From NCBI GenBank assembly GCA_964057225.1, contig OZ059894.1, positions 20,056,476 through 20,120,475 on the forward strand: a stretch of 64,000 bases of DNA, read 5' to 3'. Position 1 is the stretch's first letter, and the number at the start of each line of letters is the position of its first letter. Below the pieces are notes generated by a model. That model saw nothing but the letters and a program-made list of their open reading frames with translations, was not told where the DNA came from and did not search any database. The position numbers and the translations under genes were made by a program. Positions 26,672 to 41,764 of this stretch are shown here, piece after piece. The DNA comes from Auanema rhodensis (lineage: Eukaryota; Nematoda; Chromadorea; Rhabditida; Rhabditidae).

Positions 26672-29600
26672 GCTTCCAAAAACATTTTGACAAAAATTTT
26701 TTCGAAAAATTTCAGAATAAATTAGCAAAAAGTAGATGTTTTTAGATTCCTTTTTTCAAGGCAAAGACGATGGACAATGTTATTCAACGAAAAAATTAAT
26801 TCTTCAGGGTGAAAATCGAGGATATAAGTGTGAACTTATATCAGTTGATATCTCGGTGCATTTTTAAGCTAGCGCAAATGTGATAACACAGATCGACGCA
26901 GCTTAAAAATCCGCATCGAATGCACTATACTACATTGAGAAACGCTTAATACAAAAATTAGTTATGATCGTTTGAAAAATGATGCATTAGTGTATGTTGA
27001 GTTTCCATGTACACTCAACATTGCTTCCAAAAACATTTTGACAAAAATTTTTTCGAAAAATTTCAAAATAATTTAGCAAAAAGTAGATGTTTTTAGATTC
27101 CTTTTTTCAAGGCAAAGACGATGGACAATGTTATTCAACGATAAAATTAATTCTTCAGGGTGAAAATCGAGGATATAAGTGTGAACTTATATCAGTTGAT
27201 ATCTCGGTGCATTTTCAAGCTAGCGCAAATCTGATAACACAGATCGACGCAGCTTAAAAATCCGCATCGAATGCACTATACTACATTGAGAAACGCTTAA
27301 TACAAAAATTAGTTATGATCGTTTGAAAAATGATGCATTAGTGTATGTTGAGTTTCCATGTACACTCAACATTGCTTCCAAAAACATTTTGACAAAAATT
27401 TTTTCGAAAAATTTCAGAATAATTTAGCAAAAAGTAGATGTTTTTAGATTCCTTTTTTCAAGGCAAAGACGATGGACAATGTTATTCAACGAAAAAATTA
27501 ATTCTTCAGGGTGAAAATCGAGGATATAAGTGTGAACTTATATCAGTTGATATCTCGGTGCATTTTTAAGCTAGCGCAAATCTGATAACACAGATCGACG
27601 CAGCTTAAAAATCCGCATCGAATGCACTATACTACATTGAGAAACGCTTAATACAAAAATTAGTTATGATCGTTTGAAAAATGATGCATTAGTGTATGTT
27701 GAGTTTCCATGTACACTCAACATTGCTTCCAAAAACATTTTGACAAAAATTTTTTCGAAAAATTTCAAAATAATTTAGCAAAACGTAGGTGTTATTAGAT
27801 TCCTTTTTTCAAGGCAAAGACGATGGACAATGTTATTCAACGATAAAATTAATTCTTCAGGGTGAAAATCGAGGATATAAGTGTGAACTTATATCAGTTG
27901 ATATCTCGGTGCATTTTTAAGCTAGCGCAAATCTGATAACACAGATCGACGCAGCTTAAAAATCCGCATCGAATGCACTATACTACATTGAGAAACGCTC
28001 AATACAAAAATTAGTTATGATCGTTTGAAAAATGATGCATTAGTGTATGTTGAGTTTCCATGTACACTCAACATTGCTTCCAAAAACATTTTGACAAAAA
28101 TTTTTTCGAAAAATTTCAGAATAATTTAGCAAAAAGTAGATGTTTTTAGATTCCTTTTTTCAAGGCAAAGACGATGGACAATGTTATTCAACGAAAAAAT
28201 TAATTCTTCAGGGTGAAAATCGAGGATATAAGTGTGAACTTATATCAGTTGATATCTCGGTGCATTTTCAAGCTAGCGCAAATCTGATAACACAGATCGA
28301 CGCAGCTTAAAAATCCGCATCGAATACACTATACTACATTGAGAAACGCTTAATACAAAAATTAGTTATGATCGTTTGAAAAATGATGCATTAGTGTATG
28401 TTGAGTTTCCATGTACACTCAACATTGCTTCCAAAAACATTTTGACAAAAATTTTTTCGAAAAATTTCAGAATAATTTAGCAAAAAGTAGATGTTTTTAG
28501 ATTCCTTTTTTCAAGGCAAAGACGATGGACAATGTTATTCAACGAAAAAATTAATTCTTCAGGGTGAAAATCGAGGATATAAGTGTGAACTTATATCAGT
28601 TGATATCTCGGTGCATTTTTAAGCTAGCGCAAATGTGATAACACAGATCGACGCAGCTTAAAAATCCGCATCGAATGCACTATACTACATTGAGAAACGC
28701 TTAATACAAAAATTAGTTATGATCGTTTGAAAAATGATGCATTAGTGTATGTTGAGTTTCCATGTACACTCAACATTGCTTCCAAAAACATTTTGACAAA
28801 AATTTTTTCGAAAAATTTCAAAATAATTTAGCAAAAAGTAGATGTTTTTAGATTCCTTTTTTCAAGGCAAAGACGATGGACAATGTTATTCAACGATAAA
28901 ATTAATTCTTCAGGGTGAAAATCGAGGATATAAGTGTGAACTTATATCAGTTGATATCTCGGTGCATTTTTAAGCTAGCGCAAATGTGATAACACAGATC
29001 GACGCAGCTTAAAAATCCGCATCGAATGCACTATACTACATTGAGAAACGCTTAATACAAAAATTAGTTATGATCGTTTGAAAAATGATGCATTAGTGTA
29101 TGTTGAGTTTCCATGTACACTCAACATTGCTTCCAAAAACATTTTGACAAAAATTTTTTCGAAAAATTTCAGAATAAATTAGCAAAAAGTAGATGTTTTT
29201 AGATTCCTTTTTTCAAGGCAAAGACGATGGACAATGTTATTCAACGAAAAAATTAATTCTTCAGGGTGAAAATCGAGGATATAAGTGTGAACTTATATCA
29301 GTTGATATCTCGGTGCATTTTTAAGCTAGCGCAAATGTGATAACACAGATCGACGCAGCTTAAAAATCCGCATCGAATGCACTATACTACATTGAGAAAC
29401 GCTTAATACAAAAATTAGTTATGATCGTTTGAAAAATGATGCATTAGTGTATGTTGAGTTTCCATGTACACTCAACATTGCTTCCAAAAACATTTTGACA
29501 AAAATTTTTTCGAAAAATTTCAAAATAATTTAGCAAAAAGTAGATGTTTTTAGATTCCTTTTTTCAAGGCAAAGACGATGGACAATGTTATTCAACGATA

Positions 29601-31585
29601 AAATTAATTCTTCAGGGTGAAAATCGAGGATATAAGTGTGAACTTATATCAGTTGATATCTCGGTGCATTTTCAAGCTAGCGCAAATCTGATAACACAGA
29701 TCGACGCAGCTTAAAAATCCGCATCGAATGCACTATACTACATTGAGAAACGCTTAATACAAAAATTAGTTATGATCGTTTGAAAAATGATGCATTAGTG
29801 TATGTTGAGTTTCCATGTACACTCAACATTGCTTCCAAAAACATTTTGACAAAAATTTTTTCGAAAAATTTCAGAATAATTTAGCAAAAAGTAGATGTTT
29901 TTAGATTCCTTTTTTCAAGGCAAAGACGATGGACAATGTTATTCAACGAAAAAATTAATTCTTCAGGGTGAAAATCGAGGATATAAGTGTGAACTTATAT
30001 CAGTTGATATCTCGGTGCATTTTTAAGCTAGCGCAAATCTGATAACACAGATCGACGCAGCTTAAAAATCCGCATCGAATGCACTATACTACATTGAGAA
30101 ACGCTTAATACAAAAATTAGTTATGATCGTTTGAAAAATGATGCATTAGTGTATGTTGAGTTTCCATGTACACTCAACATTGCTTCCAAAAACATTTTGA
30201 CAAAAATTTTTTCGAAAAATTTCAAAATAATTTAGCAAAACGTAGGTGTTATTAGATTCCTTTTTTCAAGGCAAAGACGATGGACAATGTTATTCAACGA
30301 TAAAATTAATTCTTCAGGGTGAAAATCGAGGATATAAGTGTGAACTTATATCAGTTGATATCTCGGTGCATTTTTAAGCTAGCGCAAATCTGATAACACA
30401 GATCGACGCAGCTTAAAAATCCGCATCGAATGCACTATACTACATTGAGAAACGCTCAATACAAAAATTAGTTATGATCGTTTGAAAAATGATGCATTAG
30501 TGTATGTTGAGTTTCCATGTACACTCAACATTGCTTCCAAAAACATTTTGACAAAAATTTTTTCGAAAAATTTCAGAATAATTTAGCAAAAAGTAGATGT
30601 TTTTAGATTCCTTTTTTCAAGGCAAAGACGATGGACAATGTTATTCAACGAAAAAATTAATTCTTCAGGGTGAAAATCGAGGATATAAGTGTGAACTTAT
30701 ATCAGTTGATATCTCGGTGCATTTTCAAGCTAGCGCAAATCTGATAACACAGATCGACGCAGCTTAAAAATCCGCATCGAATACACTATACTACATTGAG
30801 AAACGCTTAATACAAAAATTAGTTATGATCGTTTGAAAAATGATGCATTAGTGTATGTTGAGTTTCCATGTACACTCAACATTGCTTCCAAAAACATTTT
30901 GACAAAAATTTTTTCGAAAAATTTCAGAATAATTTAGCAAAAAGTAGATGTTTTTAGATTCCTTTTTTCAAGGCAAAGACGATGGACAATGTTATTCAAC
31001 GAAAAAATTAATTCTTCAGGGTGAAAATCGAGGATATAAGTGTGAACTTATATCAGTTGATATCTCGGTGCATTTTTAAGCTAGCGCAAATGTGATAACA
31101 CAGATCGACGCAGCTTAAAAATCCGCATCGAATGCACTATACTACATTGAGAAACGCTTAATACAAAAATTAGTTATGATCGTTTGAAAAATGATGCATT
31201 AGTGTATGTTGAGTTTCCATGTACACTCAACATTGCTTCCAAAAACATTTTGACAAAAATTTTTTCGAAAAATTTCAAAATAATTTAGCAAAAAGTAGAT
31301 GTTTTTAGATTCCTTTTTTCAAGGCAAAGACGATGGACAATGTTATTCAACGATAAAATTAATTCTTCAGGGTGAAAATCGAGGATATAAGTGTGAACTT
31401 ATATCAGTTGATATCTCGGTGCATTTTTAAGCTAGCGCAAATGTGATAACACAGATCGACGCAGCTTAAAAATCCGCATCGAATGCACTATACTACATTG
31501 AGAAACGCTTAATACAAAAATTAGTTATGATCGTTTGAAAAATGATGCATTAGTGTATGTTGAGTTTCCATGTACACTCAACATT
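26672..31585 (+). repeat. 7-unit higher-order repeat, 2457 bp x 2
   Basis: Copies 26672-29128 and 29129-31585 match unit by unit. In order: t50a with C209G; T194C with cgataaaatt; G44 plain; the rare triple change cgtaggtgttatt (27784 and 30241); T194C with gaatacac (28324 and 30781); G44 with C209G; A44 with C209G. All diagnostic sites checked agree at a 2457-bp offset. A third gaatacac copy lies at 33238, again 2457 bp on, but its flanking units differ, so the third repeat is broken. Confidence 0.9.
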
Positions 31586-34500
31586 GCTTCCAAAAACATT
31601 TTGACAAAAATTTTTTCGAAAAATTTCAGAATAATTTAGCAAAAAGTAGATGTTTTTAGATTCCTTTTTTCAAGGCAAAGACGATGGACAATGTTATTCA
31701 ACGAAAAAATTAATTCTTCAGGGTGAAAATCGAGGATATAAGTGTGAACTTATATCAGTTGATATCTCGGTGCATTTTTAAGCTAGCGCAAATCTGATAA
31801 CACAGATCGACGCAGCTTAAAAATCCGCATCGAATGCACTATACTACATTGAGAAACGCTCAATACAAAAATTAGTTATGATCGTTTGAAAAATGATGCA
31901 TTAGTGTATGTTGAGTTTCCATGTACACTCAACATTGCTTCCAAAAACATTTTGACAAAAATTTTTTCGAAAAATTTCAGAATAATTTAGCAAAAAGTAG
32001 ATGTTTTTAGATTCCTTTTTTCAAGGCAAAGACGATGGACAATGTTATTCAACGAAAAAATTAATTCTTCAGGGTGAAAATCGAGGATATAAGTGTGAAC
32101 TTATATCAGTTGATATCTCGGTGCATTTTTAAGCTAGCGCAAATGTGATAACACAGATCGACCCAGCTTAAAAATCCGCATCGAATGCACTATACTACAT
32201 TGAGAAACGCTTAATACAAAAATTAGTTATGATCGTTTGAAAAATGATGCATTAGTGTATGTTGAGTTTCCATGTACACTCAACATTGCTTCCAAAAACA
32301 TTTTGACAAAAATTTTTTCGAAAAATTTCAAAATAATTTAGCAAAAAGTAGATGTTTTTAGATTCCTTTTTTCAAGGCAAAGACGATGGACAATGTTATT
32401 CAACGATAAAATTAATTCTTCAGGGTGAAAATCGAGGATATAAGTGTGAACTTATATCAGTTGATATCTCGGTGCATTTTTAAGCTAGCGCAAATGTGAT
32501 AACACAGATCGACGCAGCTTAAAAATCCGCATCGAATGCACTATACTACATTGAGAAACGCTTAATACAAAAATTAGTTATGATCGTTTGAAAAATGATG
32601 CATTAGTGTATGTTGAGTTTCCATGTACACTCAACATTGCTTCCAAAAACATTTTGACAAAAATTTTTTCGAAAAATTTCAGAATAATTTAGCAAAAAGT
32701 AGATGTTTTTAGATTCCTTTTTTCAAGGCAAAGACGATGGACAATGTTATTCAACGAAAAAATTAATTCTTCAGGGTGAAAATCGAGGATATAAGTGTGA
32801 ACTTATATCAGTTGATATCTCGGTGCATTTTTAAGCTAGCGCAAATCTGATAACACAGATCGACGCAGCTTAAAAATCCGCATCGAATGCACTATACTAC
32901 ATTGAGAAACGCTCAATACAAAAATTAGTTATGATCGTTTGAAAAATGATGCATTAGTGTATGTTGAGTTTCCATGTACACTCAACATTGCTTCCAAAAA
33001 CATTTTGACAAAAATTTTTTCGAAAAATTTCAGAATAATTTAGCAAAAAGTAGATGTTTTTAGATTCCTTTTTTCAAGGCAAAGACGATGGACAATGTTA
33101 TTCAACGAAAAAATTAATTCTTCAGGGTGAAAATCGAGGATATAAGTGTGAACTTATATCAGTTGATATCTCGGTGCATTTTCAAGCTAGCGCAAATCTG
33201 ATAACACAGATCGACGCAGCTTAAAAATCCGCATCGAATACACTATACTACATTGAGAAACGCTTAATACAAAAATTAGTTATGATCGTTTGAAAAATGA
33301 TGCATTAGTGTATGTTGAGTTTCCATGTATACTCAACATTGCTTCCAAAAACATTTTGACAAAAATTTTTTCGAAAAATTTCAGAATAATTTAGCAAAAA
33401 GTAGATGTTTTTAGATTCCTTTTTTCAAGGCAAAGACGATGGACAATGTTATTCAACGAAAAAATTAATTCTTCAGGGTGAAAATCGAGGATATAAGTGT
33501 GAACTTATATCAGTTGATATCTCGGTGCATTTTTAAGCTAGCGCAAATGTGATAACACAGATCGACGCAGCTTAAAAATCCGCATCGAATGCACTATACT
33601 ACATTGAGAAACGCTTAATACAAAAATTAGTTATGATCGTTTGAAAAATGATGCATTAGTGTATGTTGAGTTTCCATGTACACTCAACATTGCTTCCAAA
33701 AACATTTTGACAAAAATTTTTTCGAAAAATTTCAAAATAATTTAGCAAAAAGTAGATGTTTTTAGATTCCTTTTTTCAAGGCAAAGACGATGGACAATGT
33801 TATTCAACGATAAAATTAATTCTTCAGGGTGAAAATCGAGGATATAAGTGTGAACTTATATCAGTTGATATCTCGGTGCATTTTTAAGCTAGCGCAAATG
33901 TGATAACACAGATCGACGCAGCTTAAAAATCCGCATCGAATGCACTATACTACATTGAGAAACGCTTAATACAAAAATTAGTTATGATCGTTTGAAAAAT
34001 GATGCATTAGTGTATGTTGAGTTTCCATGTACACTCAACATTGCTTCCAAAAACATTTTGACAAAAATTTTTTCGAAAAATTTCAAAATAATTTAGCAAA
34101 AAGTAGATGTTTTTAGATTCCTTTTTTCAAGGCAAAGACGATGGACAATGTTATTCAACGATAAAATTAATTCTTCAGGGTGAAAATCGAGGATATAAGT
34201 GTGAACTTATATCAGTTGATATCTCGGTGCATTTTCAAGCTAGCGCAAATCTGATAACACAGATCGACGCAGCTTAAAAATCCGCATCGAATGCACTATA
34301 CTACATTGAGAAACGCTTAATACAAAAATTAGTTATGATCGTTTGAAAAATGATGCATTAGTGTATGTTGAGTTTCCATGTACACTCAACATTGCTTCCA
34401 AAAACATTTTGACAAAAATTTTTTCGAAAAATTTCAGAATAATTTAGCAAAAAGTAGATGTTTTTAGATTCCTTTTTTCAAGGCAAAGACGATGGACAAT

Positions 34501-36148
34501 GTTATTCAACGAAAAAATTAATTCTTCAGGGTGAAAATCGAGGATATAAGTGTGAACTTATATCAGTTGATATCTCGGTGCATTTTTAAGCTAGCGCAAA
34601 TCTGATAACACAGATCGACGCAGCTTAAAAATCCGCATCGAATGCACTATACTACATTGAGAAACGCTTAATACAAAAATTAGTTATGATCGTTTGAAAA
34701 ATGATGCATTAGTGTATGTTGAGTTTCCATGTACACTCAACATTGCTTCCAAAAACATTTTGACAAAAATTTTTTCGAAAAATTTCAAAATAATTTAGCA
34801 AAACGTAGGTGTTATTAGATTCCTTTTTTCAAGGCAAAGACGATGGACAATGTTATTCAACGATAAAATTAATTCTTCAGGGTGAAAATCGAGGATATAA
34901 GTGTGAACTTATATCAGTTGATATCTCGGTGCATTTTTAAGCTAGAGCAAATCTGATAACACAGATCGACGCAGCTTAAAAATCCGCATCGAATGCACTA
35001 TACTACATTGAGAAACGCTCAATACAAAAATTAGTTATGATCGTTTGAAAAATGATGCATTAGTGTATGTTGAGTTTCCATGTACACTCAACATTGCTTC
35101 CAAAAACATTTTGACAAAAATTTTTTCGAAAAATTTCAGAATAATTTAGCAAAAAGTAGATGTTTTTAGATTCCTTTTTTCAAGGCAAAGACGATGGACA
35201 ATGTTATTCAACGAAAAAATTAATTCTTCAGGGTGAAAATCGAGGATATAAGTGTGAACTTATATCAGTTGATATCTCGGTGCATTTTTAAGCTAGCGCA
35301 AATGTGATAACACAGATCGACGCAGCTTAAAAATCCGCATCGAATGCACTATACTACATTGAGAAACGCTTAATACAAAAATTAGTTATGATCGTTTGAA
35401 AAATGATGCATTAGTGTATGTTGAGTTTCCATGTACACTCAACATTGCTTCCAAAAACATTTTGACAAAAATTTTTTCGAAAAATTTCAAAATAATTTAG
35501 CAAAAAGTAGATGTTTTTAGATTCCTTTTTTCAAGGCAAAGACGATGGACAATGTTATTCAACGATAAAATTAATTCTTCAGGGTGAAAATCGAGGATAT
35601 AAGTGTGAACTTATATCAGTTGATATCTCGGTGCATTTTTAAGCTAGCGCAAATGTGATAACACAGATCGACGCAGCTTAAAAATCCGCATCGAATGCAC
35701 TATACTACATTGAGAAACGCTTAATACAAAAATTAGTTATGATCGTTTGAAAAATGATGCATTAGTGTATGTTGAGTTTCCATGTACACTCAACATTGCT
35801 TCCAAAAACATTTTGACAAAAATTTTTTCGAAAAATTTCAAAATAATTTAGCAAAAAGTAGATGTTTTTAGATTCCTTTTTTCAAGGCAAAGACGATGGA
35901 CAATGTTATTCAACGATAAAATTAATTCTTCAGGGTGAAAATCGAGGATATAAGTGTGAACTTATATCAGTTGATATCTCGGTGCATTTTCAAGCTAGCG
36001 CAAATCTGATAACACAGATCGACGCAGCTTAAAAATCCGCATCGAATGCACTATACTACATTGAGAAACGCTTAATACAAAAATTAGTTATGATCGTTTG
36101 AAAAATGATGCATTAGTGTATGTTGAGTTTCCATGTACACTCAACATT
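31586..36148 (+). repeat. Mosaic block derived from the 7-unit repeat
   Basis: Thirteen units reuse the same types as the preceding 7-unit repeat in changed order. Units at 32990-34042 match 28076-29128. Units at 34043-35095 match 27023-28075, including the third cgtaggtgttatt at 34804. The trio at 31586-32638 is followed at 32639 by another copy of its first unit type. Trios with C209G at 31937, 33341 and 35096 give a loose 3- to 5-unit rhythm. Private changes include acccag (unit 31937) and agagc (unit 34745). Confidence 0.7.
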
Positions 36149-39100
36149 GCTTCCAAAAACATTTTGACAAAAATTTTTTCGAAAAATTTCAAAATAATTT
36201 AGCAAAACGTAGATGTTTTTAGATTCCTTTTTTCAAGGCAAAGACGATGGACAATGTTATTCAACGATAAAATTAATTCTTCAGGGTGAAAATCGAGGAT
36301 ATAAGTGTGAACTTATATCAGTTGATATCTCGGTGCATTTTTAAGCTAGCGCAAATCTGATAACACAGATCGACGCAGCTTAAAAATCCGCATCAAATGC
36401 ACTATACTACATTGAGAAACGCTCAATACAAAAATTAGTTATGATCGTTTGAAAAATGATGCATTAGTGTATGTTGAGTTTCCATGTACACTCAACATTG
36501 CTTCCAAAAACATTTTGACAAAAATTTTTTCGAAAAATTTCAAAATAATTTAGCAAAAAGTAGATGTTTTTAGATTCCTTTTTTCAAGGCAAAGACGATG
36601 GACAATGTTATTCAACGATAAAATTAATTCTTCAGGGTGAAAATCGAGGATATAAGTGTGAACTTATATCAGTTGATATCTCGGTGCATTTTTAAGCTAG
36701 CGCAAATCTGATAACACAGATCGACGCAGCTTAAAAATCCGCATCGAATGCACTATACTACATTGAGAAACGCTTAATACAAAAATTAGTTATGATCGTT
36801 TGAAAAATGATGCATTAGTGTATGTTGAGTTTCCATGTACACTCAACATTGCTTCCAAAAACATTTTGACAAAAATTTTTTCGAAAAATTTCAAAATAAT
36901 TTAGCAAAAAGTAGATGTTTTTAGATTCCTTTTTTCAAGGCAAAGACGATGGACAATGTTATTCAACGAAAAAATTAATTCTTCAGGGTGAAAATCGAGG
37001 ATATAAGTGTGAACTTATATCAGTTGATATCTCGGTGCATTTTTAAGCTAGCGCAAATCTGATAACACAGATCGACGCAGCTTAAAAATCCGCATCAAAT
37101 GCACTATACTACATTGAGAAACGCTCAATACAAAAATTAGTTATGATCGTTTGAAAAATGATGCATTAGTGTATGTTGAGTTTCCATGTACACTCAACAT
37201 TGCTTCCAAAAACATTTTGACAAAAATTTTTTCGAAAAATTTCAAAATAATTTAGCAAAAAGTAGATGTTTTTAGATTCCTTTTTTCAAGGCAAAGACGA
37301 TGGACAATGTTATTCAACGATAAAATTAATTCTTCAGGGTGAAAATCGAGGATATAAGTGTGAACTTATATCAGTTGATATCTCGGTGCATTTTTAAGCT
37401 AGCGCAAATCTGATAACACAGATCGACGCAGCTTAAAAATCCGCATCGAATGCACTATACTACATTGAGAAACGCTTAATACAAAAATTAGTTATGATCG
37501 TTTGAAAAATGATGCATTAGTGTATGTTGAGTTTCCATGTACACTCAACATTGCTTCCAAAAACATTTTGACAAAAATTTTTTCGAAAAATTTCAGAATA
37601 ATTTAGCAAAAAGTAGATGTTTTTAGATTCCTTTTTTCAAGGCAAAGACGATGGACAATGTTATTCAACGAAAAAATTAATTCTTCAGGGTGAAAATCGA
37701 GGATATAAGTGTGAACTTATATCAGTTGATATCTCGGTGCATTTTTAAGCTAGCGCAAATCTGATAACACAGATCGACGCAGCTTAAAAATCCGCATCGA
37801 ATGCACTATACTACATTGAGAAACGCTTAATACAAAAATTAGTTATGATCGTTTGAAAAATGATGCATTAGTGTATGTTGAGTTTCCATGTACACTCAAC
37901 ATTGCTTCCAAAAACATTTTGACAAAAATTTTTTCGAAAAATTTCAAAATAATTTAGCAAAACGTAGATGTTTTTAGATTCCTTTTTTCAAGGCAAAGAC
38001 GATGGACAATGTTATTCAACGATAAAATTAATTCTTCAGGGTGAAAATCGAGGATATAAGTGTGAACTTATATCAGTTGATATCTCGGTGCATTTTTAAG
38101 CTAGCGCAAATCTGATAACACAGATCGACGCAGCTTAAAAATCCGCATCAAATGCACTATACTACATTGAGAAACGCTCAATACAAAAATTAGTTATGAT
38201 CGTTTGAAAAATGATGCATTAGTGTATGTTGAGTTTCCATGTACACTCAACATTGCTTCCAAAAACATTTTGACAAAAATTTTTTCGAAAAATTTCAAAA
38301 TAATTTAGCAAAACGTAGATGTTTTTAGATTCCTTTTTTCAAGGCAAAGACGATGGACAATGTTATTCAACGATAAAATTAATTCTTCAGGGTGAAAATC
38401 GAGGATATAAGTGTGAACTTATATCAGTTGATATCTCGGTGCATTTTTAAGCTAGCGCAAATCTGATAACACAGATCGACGCAGCTTAAAAATCCGCATC
38501 AAATGCACTATACTACATTGAGAAACGCTCAATACAAAAATTAGTTATGATCGTTTGAAAAATGATGCATTAGTGTATGTTGAGTTTCCATGTACACTCA
38601 ACATTGCTTCCAAAAACATTTTGACAAAAATTTTTTCGAAAAATTTCAAAATAATTTAGCAAAAAGTAGATGTTTTTAGATTCCTTTTTTCAAGGCAAAG
38701 ACGATGGACAATGTTATTCAACGATAAAATTAATTCTTCAGGGTGAAAATCGAGGATATAAGTGTGAACTTATATCAGTTGATATCTCGGTGCATTTTTA
38801 AGCTAGCGCAAATCTGATAACACAGATCGACGCAGCTTAAAAATCCGCATCGAATGCACTATACTACATTGAGAAACGCTTAATACAAAAATTAGTTATG
38901 ATCGTTTGAAAAATGATGCATTAGTGTATGTTGAGTTTCCATGTACACTCAACATTGCTTCCAAAAACATTTTGACAAAAATTTTTTCGAAAAATTTCAA
39001 AATAATTTAGCAAAAAGTAGATGTTTTTAGATTCCTTTTTTCAAGGCAAAGACGATGGACAATGTTATTCAACGAAAAAATTAATTCTTCAGGGTGAAAA

Positions 39101-41764
39101 TCGAGGATATAAGTGTGAACTTATATCAGTTGATATCTCGGTGCATTTTTAAGCTAGCGCAAATCTGATAACACAGATCGACGCAGCTTAAAAATCCGCA
39201 TCAAATGCACTATACTACATTGAGAAACGCTCAATACAAAAATTAGTTATGATCGTTTGAAAAATGATGCATTAGTGTATGTTGAGTTTCCATGTACACT
39301 CAACATTGCTTCCAAAAACATTTTGACAAAAATTTTTTCGAAAAATTTCAAAATAATTTAGCAAAAAGTAGATGTTTTTAGATTCCTTTTTTCAAGGCAA
39401 AGACGATGGACAATGTTATTCAACGATAAAATTAATTCTTCAGGGTGAAAATCGAGGATATAAGTGTGAACTTATATCAGTTGATATCTCGGTGCATTTT
39501 TAAGCTAGCGCAAATCTGATAACACAGATCGACGCAGCTTAAAAATCCGCATCGAATGCACTATACTACATTGAGAAACGCTTAATACAAAAATTAGTTA
39601 TGATCGTTTGAAAAATGATGCATTAGTGTATGTTGAGTTTCCATGTACACTCAACATTGCTTCCAAAAACATTTTGACAAAAATTTTTTCGAAAAATTTC
39701 AGAATAATTTAGCAAAAAGTAGATGTTTTTAGATTCCTTTTTTCAAGGCAAAGACGATGGACAATGTTATTCAACGAAAAAATTAATTCTTCAGGGTGAA
39801 AATCGAGGATATAAGTGTGAACTTATATCAGTTGATATCTCGGTGCATTTTTAAGCTAGCGCAAATCTGATAACACAGATCGACGCAGCTTAAAAATCCG
39901 CATCGAATGCACTATACTACATTGAGAAACGCTTAATACAAAAATTAGTTATGATCGTTTGAAAAATGATGCATTAGTGTATGTTGAGTTTCCATGTACA
40001 CTCAACATTGCTTCCAAAAACATTTTGACAAAAATTTTTTCGAAAAATTTCAAAATAATTTAGCAAAACGTAGATGTTTTTAGATTCCTTTTTTCAAGGC
40101 AAAGACGATGGACAATGTTATTCAACGATAAAATTAATTCTTCAGGGTGAAAATCGAGGATATAAGTGTGAACTTATATCAGTTGATATCTCGGTGCATT
40201 TTTAAGCTAGCGCAAATCTGATAACACAGATCGACGCAGCTTAAAAATCCGCATCAAATGCACTATACTACATTGAGAAACGCTCAATACAAAAATTAGT
40301 TATGATCGTTTGAAAAATGATGCATTAGTGTATGTTGAGTTTCCATGTACACTCAACATTGCTTCCAAAAACATTTTGACAAAAATTTTTTCGAAAAATT
40401 TCAAAATAATTTAGCAAAAAGTAGATGTTTTTAGATTCCTTTTTTCAAGGCAAAGACGATGGACAATGTTATTCAACGATAAAATTAATTCTTCAGGGTG
40501 AAAATCGAGGATATAAGTGTGAACTTATATCAGTTGATATCTCGGTGCATTTTTAAGCTAGCGCAAATCTGATAACACAGATCGACGCAGCTTAAAAATC
40601 CGCATCGAATGCACTATACTACATTGAGAAACGCTTAATACAAAAATTAGTTATGATCGTTTGAAAAATGATGCATTAGTGTATGTTGAGTTTCCATGTA
40701 CACTCAACATTGCTTCCAAAAACATTTTGACAAAAATTTTTTCGAAAAATTTCAAAATAATTTAGCAAAAAGTAGATGTTTTTAGATTCCTTTTTTCAAG
40801 GCAAAGACGATGGACAATGTTATTCAACGAAAAAATTAATTCTTCAGGGTGAAAATCGAGGATATAAGTGTGAACTTATATCAGTTGATATCTCGGTGCA
40901 TTTTTAAGCTAGCGCAAATCTGATAACACAGATCGACGCAGCTTAAAAATCCGCATCAAATGCACTATACTACATTGAGAAACGCTCAATACAAAAATTA
41001 GTTATGATCGTTTGAAAAATGATGCATTAGTGTATGTTGAGTTTCCATGTACACTCAACATTGCTTCCAAAAACATTTTGACAAAAATTTTTTCGAAAAA
41101 TTTCAAAATAATTTAGCAAAAAGTAGATGTTTTTAGATTCCTTTTTTCAAGGCAAAGACGATGGACAATGTTATTCAACGATAAAATTAATTCTTCAGGG
41201 TGAAAATCGAGGATATAAGTGTGAACTTATATCAGTTGATATCTCGGTGCATTTTTAAGCTAGCGCAAATCTGATAACACAGATCGACGCAGCTTAAAAA
41301 TCCGCATCGAATGCACTATACTACATTGAGAAACGCTTAATACAAAAATTAGTTATGATCGTTTGAAAAATGATGCATTAGTGTATGTTGAGTTTCCATG
41401 TACACTCAACATTGCTTCCAAAAACATTTTGACAAAAATTTTTTCGAAAAATTTCAGAATAATTTAGCAAAAAGTAGATGTTTTTAGATTCCTTTTTTCA
41501 AGGCAAAGACGATGGACAATGTTATTCAACGAAAAAATTAATTCTTCAGGGTGAAAATCGAGGATATAAGTGTGAACTTATATCAGTTGATATCTCGGTG
41601 CATTTTTAAGCTAGCGCAAATCTGATAACACAGATCGACGCAGCTTAAAAATCCGCATCGAATGCACTATACTACATTGAGAAACGCTTAATACAAAAAT
41701 TAGTTATGATCGTTTGAAAAATGATGCATTAGTGTATGTTGAGTTTCCATGTACACTCAACATT
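36149..41764 (+). repeat. 5-unit higher-order repeat, 1755 bp x 3, with one extra unit
   Basis: Copies 36149-37903, 38255-40009 and 40010-41764. Order of unit types: A60C plus G247A (aaacgtag, catcaaatg); cgataaaatt; cgaaaaaatt plus G247A; cgataaaatt; G44 plus cgaaaaaatt. The aaacgtag mark falls at 36208, 37963, 38314, 40069, 41824 and 43579, that is at 1755-bp steps except one 351-bp step. Thus the unit 37904-38254 is a single-unit duplication of the first type. A fourth copy begins at 41765 but diverges after two units. Confidence 0.92.
37904..38254 (+). repeat. Single-unit duplication interrupting the 5-unit period
   Basis: This unit has the same states as the next one (38255-38605): A60C, cgataaaatt, G247A and gctcaatac. 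They are the only two adjacent units with A60C. Removing either restores an uninterrupted 1755-bp period, so one is best explained by a one-register unequal exchange after the 5-unit repeat had formed. Confidence 0.8.
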
